From Candidatus Cloacimonadota bacterium (lineage in GTDB: Bacteria; UBA4055), in NCBI GenBank assembly GCA_002742935.1, contig PDON01000061.1, positions 1 to 64,000 on the forward strand: 64,000 nucleotides of DNA, written 5' to 3'. Position numbers and translations under genes: made by a program. This document shows positions 9,169-19,800 of this stretch, in pieces (positions within the stretch are counted from its first letter, which is position 1; the number at the start of each line of letters is the position of its first letter). The notes beneath the pieces are model-generated. The model made no database searches. It saw only the letters and a list, made by a program, of their open reading frames with translations, and had not been told where the DNA came from.

Positions 9169-9954
9169 TTAATTATTGATTCCGTAACCAAACAGAGCAA
9201 AGTCATACTTTATGGGATCTTCTTTATCCATTTTTTTTAGATTATTGGTAATCTCCATTGCCGTTTTTATATTGTCATTTTTTCTTTCTGTTAATCCAAA
9301 CTCTCTAGAAAGTTTACTAACATGAGTATCCAGAGGAATAATAAGTTCCGAAGGGGAGATAAAGTCAAAAACTCCAAAATCAACCTTACTCTTTCTAACA
9401 ACCCATCTAAAAAACATATTTAATCTTTTACAAGATGAACCTTTACTTGGATGGGAAAGAATCATCTTTAAACTTTGGGTAAACTCTAAGTCAGCTGGCA
9501 ACTTTACTCCGTATAAAAGATCCATAACCTTTGATTGAAATTTATGAAAATCACCCTTAAAATAACTACTCTTAAAAAAGTTATAGAGAGAACCATATTC
9601 ACCTAATACTTGGTGAATAATGTAGAAAAATGGGGTTATATCGCAAGCAGCAATATTTCTATAGGCAAAATGCTTAAAAAAAGAGAGTTTTTTATATTCT
9701 GATTTATAATCAAAATTTTTTATATAATCATGAGGAGAAGGACCTATGAAATTAAAAAGCTCAGTTAGGTTTTTCATTATGGCAGTTCTTCTTCCTTGGG
9801 CAAGCATGGCAGCTATAAATCCCGCAGTAACAATATTATCCCTATCTCTATATCTGTGAGGAAATGATATAGGATCATCTTTTATAAAGTCAATAGTTTC
9901 ATATTTTTCAACCAATTGATCAAATAGTAACTTAGTCCTCTTTTGTACCAACAT
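9169..9954 (-). CDS. TIGR02757 / DUF2400 family protein (HhH-glycosylase-like fold suspected)
   Basis: AMLAQGRRTAIMKNLTELFNF..CKRLNMFFRWVVRKSKVDFGVFDFISPSELIIPLDTHVSKLSREFGL; ATG 9954 preferred over 9987. Confidence 0.85.
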   Translation of the reverse strand: MLVQKRTKLLFDQLVEKYETIDFIKDDPISFPHRYRDRDNIVTAGFIAAMLAQGRRTAIMKNLTELFNFIGPSPHDYIKNFDYKSEYKKLSFFKHFAYRNIAACDITPFFYIIHQVLGEYGSLYNFFKSSYFKGDFHKFQSKVMDLLYGVKLPADLEFTQSLKMILSHPSKGSSCKRLNMFFRWVVRKSKVDFGVFDFISPSELIIPLDTHVSKLSREFGLTERKNDNIKTAMEITNNLKKMDKEDPIKYDFALFGYGINN

Positions 9955-10609
9955 CAATAATCCTATCTCCTGCTCCAATATCTTCAAACTTTAAACTCCT
10001 TATATTTTGGAGTTCTGTTACAAGATTGTCAAGTTTTTCACTATTTTTTATGATAACTCTACTATGAGAACCCAATTTTTTTAAAATTTCATCATCACTG
10101 TTTTGACACTTCAATTCAATAAGCTCAGCATAACTTCTAATTACTTGAAGAAATTGTGCTGTATGATGACCCAAAGCCTTTCCTGTTTCTCTGATAAGAT
10201 GAATATCTTTGCTATTCTCTTGAGCTATATTTTTCCAGAAGATACTCTTTATCTCGTTTAAAAGAGATTCAATACTTCCATTTCCCTTGTTTACATAAGC
10301 TAAGGCCATTATATCATCATCAAAGACTCTCAATTTATGATCACTACCCCTTTCAGATGAGTAAAAAATAACAGGGGTGTTTTTATAAATATCCATTTCT
10401 CTTGCAGATTTAATGAGAGTTATACCATCTATTTCCGGCATAGCAATATCAACTATTATTAAATCAAACTCTTTTGGCTCATCAAGAAGCCTTAAAGGGT
10501 TTGAATAAAAAAAAGTATCAAAGCAATCCTCACTTTTCTTCAACGCAGATATAAGATATTCACCAACTAAGAGATCATCATCAATAATTAATATTTTATA
10601 CCTTTTCAT
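9932..10609 (-). CDS. Response regulator receiver with a DHp-like C-terminal helix pair
   Basis: KILIIDDDLLVGEYL..DLIIVDIAMPEIDGITLI..VIFYSS..YVNKG; C-term ALGHHTAQFLQVIRSYAELIELK. Confidence 0.85.
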   Translation of the reverse strand: MKRYKILIIDDDLLVGEYLISALKKSEDCFDTFFYSNPLRLLDEPKEFDLIIVDIAMPEIDGITLIKSAREMDIYKNTPVIFYSSERGSDHKLRVFDDDIMALAYVNKGNGSIESLLNEIKSIFWKNIAQENSKDIHLIRETGKALGHHTAQFLQVIRSYAELIELKCQNSDDEILKKLGSHSRVIIKNSEKLDNLVTELQNIRSLKFEDIGAGDRIIDVGTKED

Positions 10610-12350
10610 TTGGAATCTCCTTTATGTAAGGGAAACAAACAGTAAATTTTACTCCTGAATCAGTATTGTTTTCGTAGCTTATTGAGCCTTTATGAAGATC
10701 CATAAATTTTTTACATATAGCTAAGCCAAAACCCGAACCCTCAATTTTTTTATGTTGAGATTGCCTGTTTCCTGCAACAAAAATATTATCTCCATATTCA
10801 TTTTTTATACCGGAACCTTGATCTGAGACAAAAATGTATACAGACTCTTTGCTGTGTTCTGACCATATGCTTGTAATAGTTCCTCTAGGAGAAAACTTTA
10901 GGGCATTGGAAAGAAGATTCTCCAAAACCCTTTGAATTTTAGGTACATCACATACAATATCTGTATCATTGAAATCATAGAGAAACAACTCTATTCCATT
11001 TCTATCAAAAAGAGGTTTATAGGTTCTAAAAGGTTCAAGAATAAGATTAAAGAGTTTAATTTTACTCATATTAACAACCTCTGTTTTTAAAGAGAACAAC
11101 TGATCAAATCTCTTCTTAAGTTTATTGAGAGCTAAAAGTGAATTTTCTACCAAATGTTTATCATTATCGCTTAAAACAGCTCTGTCACCTATGAGATGAA
11201 CACCTGCCTCAATAGCAAGAAGTGAATTTTTTATATCATGCCTGGTAAACTTCTCTATAAGAGATTTTTCGGTAATATCTCTAATAGAAAGAGTATATCC
11301 AACAGGAACATTTTCAACAACTAATCTAGTTGTAAATACCTCAACATTCCTACCTTTTAGGTTAAACTCACTTCTTTGGTTACCGGAATTTTGAAATTGT
11401 TGGGTTAGGGCTAGAATAAACTCTCTATCCATCTCACTAATATTAAACTTTTTTCTACAATGGGTGTTTATTCTTATCTTGCCCAGATTACTAACCATTA
11501 TAATCCCTGTATCATAAATATTTTCTGAGAGATCTATATATTTACCCACAAATTTGTCAAAGAGGTTTTTTTGATGTTTCTCAAATTTTTTCTTTTCAAT
11601 TTCTTTGTAGTAAGCAGTTTGTAGCTTGTATGATTTTGCAAAATTATCAATCTTTGCCCTTTCGAAAGGGTCGTAAATAATATATTTCCCATTTGTTTCA
11701 AAGATAGATGAGGTTACAATAAGCTTAAAAAAATCTTTATTCTTAATCTTTGACCAATTAATTAAGAAGTTCACATTGTTTATAAAAGGGAAGTTGCATG
11801 TAAAATATATTATCTCCTTAAAGTAAACATAGTTATCCAGTTCCCCACCATCCTTCATATTCATAAGTAGTCTGTCAAAATTTATAGATGTTCTGGGAAA
11901 TGGATCTTCTCCCTCCTCGAATATAAAACTCAATCTAACATTTTCGGGCATAAAAAGAAACTTAGTCTTTAATCTGGAAAGGTTTCCATCTTCATAGGAT
12001 TTTGCCAGTAACTTACCCTTATCTATTATGTAGAAAAAGAATATTGAAGATTCTAGAAAAAAGGAGGAAGCACTACTTTCTGAAACTATAATAAAATCTA
12101 TTACCTCTTTTACAAATTTTGTATCATTTGGAGCTATTTTAATAATTTTACCCAAATATTGAAGAATAAACCCTGCTTCTTTCTTACTCAAATCGCAATT
12201 TTTTAAATATTCAAAAAGCTTATAAGGGAGAATCTCATTGCTTACATAAAGTTTATAAATATCTCTTATGACATCTGACCTTCGAACTCTATAATCATCT
12301 AATTGTTGAAATAAACTGTATTGAGATAAATCTTTCTTACTTAAATTCAT
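10596..12350 (-). CDS. Sensor histidine kinase
   Basis: H-box FTRHDIKNSLLAIEAG; HATPase_c IQRVLENLLSNALKFSP, SDQGSGI, GSGFGLAICKKFMDLHKG. Confidence 0.92.
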   Translation of the reverse strand: MNLSKKDLSQYSLFQQLDDYRVRRSDVIRDIYKLYVSNEILPYKLFEYLKNCDLSKKEAGFILQYLGKIIKIAPNDTKFVKEVIDFIIVSESSASSFFLESSIFFFYIIDKGKLLAKSYEDGNLSRLKTKFLFMPENVRLSFIFEEGEDPFPRTSINFDRLLMNMKDGGELDNYVYFKEIIYFTCNFPFINNVNFLINWSKIKNKDFFKLIVTSSIFETNGKYIIYDPFERAKIDNFAKSYKLQTAYYKEIEKKKFEKHQKNLFDKFVGKYIDLSENIYDTGIIMVSNLGKIRINTHCRKKFNISEMDREFILALTQQFQNSGNQRSEFNLKGRNVEVFTTRLVVENVPVGYTLSIRDITEKSLIEKFTRHDIKNSLLAIEAGVHLIGDRAVLSDNDKHLVENSLLALNKLKKRFDQLFSLKTEVVNMSKIKLFNLILEPFRTYKPLFDRNGIELFLYDFNDTDIVCDVPKIQRVLENLLSNALKFSPRGTITSIWSEHSKESVYIFVSDQGSGIKNEYGDNIFVAGNRQSQHKKIEGSGFGLAICKKFMDLHKGSISYENNTDSGVKFTVCFPYIKEIPNEKV

Positions 12351-12608
12351 CTAATCCACTTTTTAATATGAACTACAAACAAACCTTTAATCTAAAAAAT
12401 TTACATACTGAACTTTTCCAGTATTAAACTAGAAATAAAAATACATTATACCAATAATATCAATTGAAAAATTGTTTAATTTTTCAGTCTGTCTTATATA
12501 AAATAAAAGTAGTTGGTAAAGATATGATTTTAACCATTATTAATAGTGCAAAAACTTATAAAATTTACTATATTCAAAATGAATTTTAAAGGTTGAGGAT
12601 TGTACATA

Positions 12609-14561
12609 ATGGAAGAAAAAATAAATACAGAAAATAATAATTATTCAGCGGATACAATAACAGTTTTAAAAGGTCTTGAAGCTGTTAGAATGAGACCCGC
12701 TATGTACATTGGAGATGTAGGATTTAAGGGTTTACATCACTTGGTAAATGAGGTGGTAGATAACTCCATAGATGAAGCTCTTGCAGGGCATTGTTCAGTT
12801 ATTAATGTTGAAATAACCGAAGAGGGTGGAATCTCTGTTGAAGATGATGGTAGAGGTATTCCTATTGACCTTCATTCTGAAGAAAATAAACCGGCTGTTG
12901 AGGTGGTTATGACTATTCTTCATGCCGGAGGTAAGTTTGATAAGGAAAATTATAAAGTTTCCGGTGGTCTCCATGGTGTTGGTGTTTCATGTGTTAACGC
13001 TCTTTCAACATCTATGGTAACAGAGGTGTTTAAAGATGGTAAACACTATAGAATCGGGTTTAAAAGAGGTTTAACAATATCTCCTTTAGAAGAGATTGGA
13101 ACAACGGATAAAAAGGGAACAAAACAAACATTCTATCCTGACCCGGAAATATTTGAAACCACCACCTACGATTTTAATACAGTGGCTCATAGATTAAGGG
13201 TGCTTTCATTTCTTAACAAAGGTGTAAGAATAACTTTAACGGATAGCAGAGTTGACCAAAGGAATGAGGATGGCAGTAAACCTTATTTTGACTTTCAATA
13301 TGAGGGTGGTTTAACAGAGTTTGTAACATATATTGATGAAAATAAAACATCTGTTTGTGATCCTATATATATAGATACTGAAAAGGATGGATATCCTGTC
13401 GAGATAGCTCTTTCTTGGAATACATCATACAGAGATCATATAGAGTCCTATGTTAATAATATTCATACCATAGAGGGTGGAACCCACGAAGAGGGTATGA
13501 AATCGGGATTAACAAGAGCTGTCAATAAATATGCAATTTCATCGGGTTTATTTAAGAATGATAAAATGAAGCTTTCCGGTAGTGATGTTAGAGAAGGTTT
13601 AACCTGTGTTATTTCCATAAAAGTTATGGAACCTCAGTTTGAGGGTCAGACAAAAACGAAACTTGGAAATAATGATGTAACCGGAATAGTTCAATCTTTA
13701 ACTTATGATTTTCTGTACTCATACTTTGAGGAGAATCCTAAGGTAGCCAAAACGATTATTGATAAATGTACCGAAGCTCTTAGAGCTAGAGAAGCTGCAA
13801 GAAAAGCAAAGGAGATGATCCGTAGAAAATCTGCTTTTGAGGGCGGTTCTATGCCGGGTAAACTTTCCGATTGCTCAAAAGGTACTGATCCTATGGATTG
13901 TGAGCTTTTTATTGTCGAGGGAGACTCTGCGGGTGGTTCTGCTGTAGATGGTAGAGATATAAAATTTCAAGCTATACTTCCTCTTAGAGGTAAGATTTTA
14001 AATGTTGAAAAGGCAAGACTTGATAAAATGCTTTCCAATGAGGAGGTTAAAAGTTTAATAACCGCTATTGGTACCGGTGTTGGAGAAGGTGAAGATGGGT
14101 TTAACTATAGTAAACTTAGATATGGTAAAATTGTAATTATGACAGATGCCGATGTTGATGGAGCTCACATAAGTACTCTACTTCTAACTTTCTTTTTCAG
14201 ATATATGCCTGAGCTCATAGAGAAAGGGAATATCTATCTTGCCATGCCTCCACTTTATAAAATCCAAAAGGGTAAAAAAGTAGATTATGTACACTCAGAT
14301 GAAGAGAAGGATAATATCTTAAATGAGTACGACAGTGAAAAAGGTATAAAGGTACAGAGATATAAGGGTCTTGGAGAGATGAACCCGGATCAGTTAAAGG
14401 AAACAACTTTAGACCCTGAAAATAGGTTTATTAAAAAGATAAATATAAGCGATGCCGTTGATGCAGATAGAATCTTTACAATGCTTATGGGTGTTGAAGT
14501 TCCTATGAGAAGAGAATTTATTATTGAAAACTGTAAGTTTGCAGAAAATATTGATATTTAG
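12609..14561 (+). CDS. gyrB: DNA gyrase subunit B
   Basis: MRPAMYIGDVGFKGLHHLVNEVVDNSIDEALAGHC; LSDCSKGTDPMDCELFIVEGDSAGGSA; MTDADVDGAHI; RYKGLGEMNPDQL. ATG 12609 preferred to TTG 12600. Confidence 0.98.
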   Translation: MEEKINTENNNYSADTITVLKGLEAVRMRPAMYIGDVGFKGLHHLVNEVVDNSIDEALAGHCSVINVEITEEGGISVEDDGRGIPIDLHSEENKPAVEVVMTILHAGGKFDKENYKVSGGLHGVGVSCVNALSTSMVTEVFKDGKHYRIGFKRGLTISPLEEIGTTDKKGTKQTFYPDPEIFETTTYDFNTVAHRLRVLSFLNKGVRITLTDSRVDQRNEDGSKPYFDFQYEGGLTEFVTYIDENKTSVCDPIYIDTEKDGYPVEIALSWNTSYRDHIESYVNNIHTIEGGTHEEGMKSGLTRAVNKYAISSGLFKNDKMKLSGSDVREGLTCVISIKVMEPQFEGQTKTKLGNNDVTGIVQSLTYDFLYSYFEENPKVAKTIIDKCTEALRAREAARKAKEMIRRKSAFEGGSMPGKLSDCSKGTDPMDCELFIVEGDSAGGSAVDGRDIKFQAILPLRGKILNVEKARLDKMLSNEEVKSLITAIGTGVGEGEDGFNYSKLRYGKIVIMTDADVDGAHISTLLLTFFFRYMPELIEKGNIYLAMPPLYKIQKGKKVDYVHSDEEKDNILNEYDSEKGIKVQRYKGLGEMNPDQLKETTLDPENRFIKKINISDAVDADRIFTMLMGVEVPMRREFIIENCKFAENIDI

Positions 14562-14567
14562 CATTTT

Positions 14568-14601
14568 AACTTGAGGGTTGATACTTTTCAATCCTCAAGT
14601 T
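14568..14601 (+). terminator. gyrB terminator hairpin
   Basis: AACTTGAGGGTTGA-tactttt-caaTCCTCAAGTT followed by T-rich sequence. Confidence 0.75.
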
Positions 14602-14692
14602 GTTTTCAAAATTTGTATTGAAGCTCTGTTGAAAAAACTTATGGTAGAGCCGCTTTGCAAAACAGCTTAACTTATGATAATTCTATATGTTA

Positions 14693-15355
14693 CTAAGATT
14701 CTCCGACCTCATTTTCTCCGGGCTTATATACACCACCGGATATGACAAGCTTTAAAGCATCCTCAATCTCCATATCAAGAAATACAACATCTTTTTTAGG
14801 AAGAAAGAGAAGAAATCCCGATGTTGGATTTGGGGTTGTAGGTAAAAAAATTGATATAAGTTGATTCTTATCTGTTATTTCATACTCACCTTTACCCATA
14901 GTTGAATGATTGATAATAGAATCTCTTATCCTACTATTTTCGCCTGTATAGAAAGCAATAGAATAGATCCCTTTTCTGGGGTATTCTATAAGAACAGCTT
15001 TTTTAAAAACATCCTTTTGCCCCGAAAAGAAAGCATCTGAGATCTGTCTTAACATCTTTAATATTTTATTTACTATAGGAATCTTACTTAAAATACTATC
15101 TGAAATTATGAGGAGTTTTTTACCTACATAATATTGAGTTATCCAGCCTACAATTATGAGTATAATAATAATCCCTAAAGCTCCTACGCCGTAGAGAGAG
15201 GTATCAAGTTTTATAAAGCCGGAAAAATATTTAACAATTTGATCTCTGAGAAGGTTATCTGTAAAGAGAAAGAGTTCTTTTACTATGTAAAATGTTAAGA
15301 ATACAGGAGCTAGTATAACCAATCCTGTTAGAAAATACTTTTTCAATTCCTTCAT
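14693..15355 (-). CDS. DUF502 family membrane protein
   Basis: LKKYFLTGLVILAPVFLTFYIV..GVGALGIIIILIIVGWITQYYVGKKLL..IPIVNKILKMLRQI..TPNPTSGFLLFLPKKDVVFLDMEIEDALKLVISGGV. Confidence 0.92.
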   Translation of the reverse strand: MKELKKYFLTGLVILAPVFLTFYIVKELFLFTDNLLRDQIVKYFSGFIKLDTSLYGVGALGIIIILIIVGWITQYYVGKKLLIISDSILSKIPIVNKILKMLRQISDAFFSGQKDVFKKAVLIEYPRKGIYSIAFYTGENSRIRDSIINHSTMGKGEYEITDKNQLISIFLPTTPNPTSGFLLFLPKKDVVFLDMEIEDALKLVISGGVYKPGENEVGES

Positions 15356-15464
15356 TTATCTATAATTCCTATCTAGGTTTTACAACTGGTTCAATAAGCA
15401 ATGTTATCAACAATAAATACTTAGAATCCCCTTTAAAAGATAATAAGCACTAGCCAGTTACGGC

Positions 15465-15524
15465 AAAATAGATTTCAGAAACTCAATTTCCAACTTTCAA
15501 TTATCAATTAGAATAGGAAACTTA
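15465..15524 (+). repeat. 60-bp dispersed repeat, partner of 6963-7022
   Basis: AAAATAGATTTCAGAAACTCAATTTCCAACTTTCAATTATCAATTAGAATAGGAAACTTA. Confidence 0.75.
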
Positions 15525-15602
15525 CACTTTATTTCAAATGCAACTACATAAATTATTAAGTAGGGCTCCTTTTTAGATAGAGCCTACTTATGTAAAATAA
15601 AG

Positions 15603-16865
15603 CTAGATAACTTCAGCATCATAGCTTCCATCCAAGCACTCAATCGTTATATTATCTTTAGGTGAAACTCCACCACTACTTTTTACAATTTTATTATCTT
15701 TTCTAACTATTGAGTACCCTCTTTTGAGTATAGATTTATGACCAAGTGAATTTAAAAGTTTTTCAATGTTTTTTACCCTATCCCACTCTTTTGTAAGAAA
15801 GTTTTGTGAAAGGGTATTAAATTTCTCTTCCAACATATCAAGTTGCATTTTATGATTACTTAGCATATCTATAGGTCTTTTAAATCCGTGTGAATTTTCA
15901 AAAATTTTTAATCTGTCATTCTCTCTTCTAAAGTAGTTTATACTAGATGTCTTAACTCTATAATCAAATTGTGCCAGCAACTTTCTTTCTTCACTTATAT
16001 CTATAGTTGATATCTCAGCAGCATGTGATGGTGTGGCTGCTCTAAAATCTGCTACAAAATCTGAGATTGCAAAATCTATCTCATGACCAACAGCACTAAT
16101 AACAGGTAACTTAGATTTGTAGATAGCTCTAGCAACACACTCTTCATTAAAGCACCATAGATCCTCTAAAGATCCACCGCCTCTACCAACAATTATAAGA
16201 TCAAGATCACCACAATATTTGTTTAATGCTTCAATACCTTGCACAATCTCCTCTTTAGCACCCTCCCCCTGAACTCTGGCATTGTAAAGAACTATCTCTA
16301 CAAAAGGAGCCCTGGATTTTACAACCTTTCTAATATCTTGAAAGGCAGCACCTGTTTCAGCGGTTACAACACCAATCTTTTTGACAAATTTTGGAATAGC
16401 TTTCTTTATGTGAGGAGAAAAAAGTCCTTCCTCATTTAATCTTTTTTTCAAATCTTCAAACTGCTGCTGAAGGTCTCCAACCCCTGTAAGTTCAATCCTT
16501 TTTACATCAATCTGATACTTCCCACCTGCTTCAAAAATAGTAACATTACCAAAAATTTTTACTTTTTTACCACTTTCCAGAACAACGGATCTATCAACTC
16601 TTACACTTTTCCACATAACACAGTTTATAACAGACTTCTCATCTTTAATAGAAAAGTAATGATGTCCTGAGCTGTGCTTCTTATAGTTTGAGATCTCGCC
16701 CTCAACATAGATCCTTGAAAGAGATGACTCAATGAGAAGTTTTATCTTTTTTGAAAGTTGGGAGACGGTTAAAAGCTTATTTTCACTATTTTCAACCTTT
16801 TGAGGGCTCTTTTTAACCTCTCTATTCTCCTCTTGGTTCATATATGTAAAAAGATCAACCCCCAT
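15603..16865 (-). CDS. xseA: Exodeoxyribonuclease VII large subunit
   Basis: LTVSQLSKKIKLLIESSLSRIYVEGEISNYKKHSSGHHYFSIKDE; GVVTAETGAAFQDI; IIVGRGGGSLEDLWCFNEE; SAVGHEIDFAISDFVADFRAATPSHAAE. Confidence 0.97.
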   Translation of the reverse strand: MGVDLFTYMNQEENREVKKSPQKVENSENKLLTVSQLSKKIKLLIESSLSRIYVEGEISNYKKHSSGHHYFSIKDEKSVINCVMWKSVRVDRSVVLESGKKVKIFGNVTIFEAGGKYQIDVKRIELTGVGDLQQQFEDLKKRLNEEGLFSPHIKKAIPKFVKKIGVVTAETGAAFQDIRKVVKSRAPFVEIVLYNARVQGEGAKEEIVQGIEALNKYCGDLDLIIVGRGGGSLEDLWCFNEECVARAIYKSKLPVISAVGHEIDFAISDFVADFRAATPSHAAEISTIDISEERKLLAQFDYRVKTSSINYFRRENDRLKIFENSHGFKRPIDMLSNHKMQLDMLEEKFNTLSQNFLTKEWDRVKNIEKLLNSLGHKSILKRGYSIVRKDNKIVKSSGGVSPKDNITIECLDGSYDAEVI

Positions 16866-16867
16866 AA

Positions 16868-19800
16868 TTATCTCCCTGTAAACTTATAGATCATTGAGAG
16901 TCTTAACTCATGATTGGAGGTTTCTATTATACTTGATCCCTTATTAGTAGTAGATGAGTATGAATATGTAAGCTCTCCGTTTAGATTTTTATCAAACCTA
17001 TACTTAATTTTTGGAGACAGCGTTGAAGTTATACTCTCTTTAATGCTACTGTTTAGATAAAGTTTTTTCTCTTGAGAAAGTTCATATGTATCCCTAAAAT
17101 TTAAACCATAAGAGAGTGAGTAGTCTATATTATTCTCAACCCTCTTTCCATTAAACGGCCAGAAATTAAACGGTATATTAAAACCTCCTTCTTGGGAGTA
17201 TGAAGCCGTTAGATCAAATCCGTAATCAAAAGCTCTGTTACCACTCTTTATTATGGATTTTTTCTTCTCCTTATCATACTGGTATCTCTCCTCCATGGTA
17301 AATCCGTAGCTTGTACCTGCTTTAATCATTAAACCATTTTCAAAACCAAGTGAAAGTCTTACCAGAGGGGAGAAGGAAAGATCCCACCTTTTACTTTCAA
17401 CCCTTCTATCCTTAACATTAGGCTCTCCGGTGTAGAATATATATCCATCAATATTGTTTCCTACCCATTTTTCCGTTTGAGATCCTGTTTTACTATGGGA
17501 TATCTCTATGGAGCTAAAAAGATCTTCAGTATTTTTCAACAGTTTTTCAATACCCTTTATTGTTAAACTATAATCTGGTATAGCAATGCCAAATTTCCCG
17601 TTATCTCCCGGGTTTTCATTAGTACTAAGACCCATAGGTAAACCAAAAGATGTCCACTTCATAGCACCCGAATATCTTGAAGCACTGTATGAAAAATCAT
17701 GAGATTTAGAGTAGCTTAAATTCCCTAAATTAATATTATCCATAAGTTTTAGAGTTGTACCTATTTTCCAATTATATTGACCACTCCAACCGTAAGTTGT
17801 CTCGGAGCTATTGAACTCTGATCCCTTAGGTTTTGATGACAAACCAAACCAATAGTCCCAAGGAGCTTTATCAAAAGTTGCTACCTTACTTGTTGTATTT
17901 GTTCTATTTATACCAAAATTATAAGTCACATTACCAAGATTTTTTGATAAAAACTTAAAGAAATTTTCGGTAGTGAATTCACTCTTATCCTCTTTATAAT
18001 CACTTTTATTTTTAGAGCTTTTTTTCAAATTTCTTTTTTTATTCCTATTTCTTCCAACCCCTGTTCTGCTTCTCTCTTTCTTCTCTTCAACCTTCTGTTC
18101 CCTCTCTTTCTCATCATTACTTTTATTAGTTATAGGTTCATCACTATGGAAAAAATCTGCTAAATCACTAAAGATTTTCTTATTTTTAAGGGTAGTTCTA
18201 TAGTTAAAGGTTCTATCATTTTTGTGGGATCTTCCAATACCCGGAGAGTTAAGTTTTGCATTCCAATCGTATGAAGAGTTGTATGAAAAACTATTAGTTA
18301 AGTATTTTGTCAAATTAAACTTGGTATTAGCTTTAAGATCACTTCTCAAATTATCCAACTCTCCAAAATCCAGTTTTAATATATCAATGTAATCTTTAGA
18401 AACATCTAAAATATCATAGGCTAAAACTGTGGTATCCAGTTTTACCCTCTCCAAATACATGTTGGATTTAAGTTTAATTTCATAATTAAAGTCTAAAAAT
18501 GAGAATGGCTTATAATCGGTAGACAACTTTCTACTTATGATGAAACTATTGTTTGTTGTAGGCTTATCCTTTTTGTTTCTTCTAATGGATGTAGAGATAG
18601 ATTGCATAGTGCTTATGGAAGCGGTAAAATCTGAAGGTATAGGCTTAAACTTTTCTTTAGAGTATTTTTTTAAGAATCCAATATTTTTTGCCCACCACAT
18701 ATATGGTATAGATATATATTTGGAAGGGAAATCAAAGTTATATGAAAGAGAGTTTGAAAATGATTTTTTGTCAATACTACTGTAAACAGGTGTTGAACTT
18801 TTAGTAAAATCGGAACCTCCTTTATAAACTAATCTATCTATAGTGTAATCCGAAATAAGATTTTCTGATTTTGAATCTTTGGAAAATCTATAGTTAAATG
18901 AGTGTACAGTAGTTTTAGTTATTATGGAGTCATGAACATTTTTCTCCGGGGTTAAGATATCTGTATTATCAATAAATTTTGGTGTAGATTTATCACTTTT
19001 ATAGGCATAATCAATGGGCATTGAGAGTTTCCACCTATCCGGGAAAAATTTATTTAATTTAATATTTGCATTAAGACTAAAGTTTTGATTGTTGTTTAGG
19101 GATCCTCTATTTTTTAGAATATCATGAAAATCTGAGTCAACCATCTTAAATGAACTGCTTACAGAGCCAAGATCTGCAAAAGTGATAGTTCCACTTATCC
19201 TTTTTGCCGTACTTATGTTCTTCTCAACATCTACAAGTTTAAGCTCATCAATCCATATCTCATTTTGGTTAAGAGTTCCTACAGAGGTTCCAAAAGTAGA
19301 ATCAACAATACCAACCTCATAATATTTTATATTACTTAGAGAGGGTTCTCCAAGCACTGCCAGAGATCTTTTTAGGGAGTCTGTTTCACTATATTTATGA
19401 TAGGTCGTTATTCCTGTTTTTACAGTATAATCCACTCTATTTGTATCCAGTTTTATCTCCGGTAAATCTTTAAGATCTATAACCATTTTATTTGATATAA
19501 AATCATTCTTCCAACCCTCAACGAGTTCACTTGAATACTCATAATAGTTTGCTGAATCCCTTCCAAATCTATAAACAAAGTAAAGATCAGATTCATCCGG
19601 AGAAGGCCAAGGTTTGTTGCCTACTCCATCTCCACCATGTATCTCCATCTCCAACTTTTTGTAAAGAAAGAAGCTTTCACCCTTTTTATACTCTTTCCTT
19701 AAAAAAGCCTGTTCAGGATCTTCACTTATATCAAAATTCCAAGAGATTTGAAGAGATTGCTCTTTTTCAACATTACCTTCATCATCCTTTGAAAGAGATA

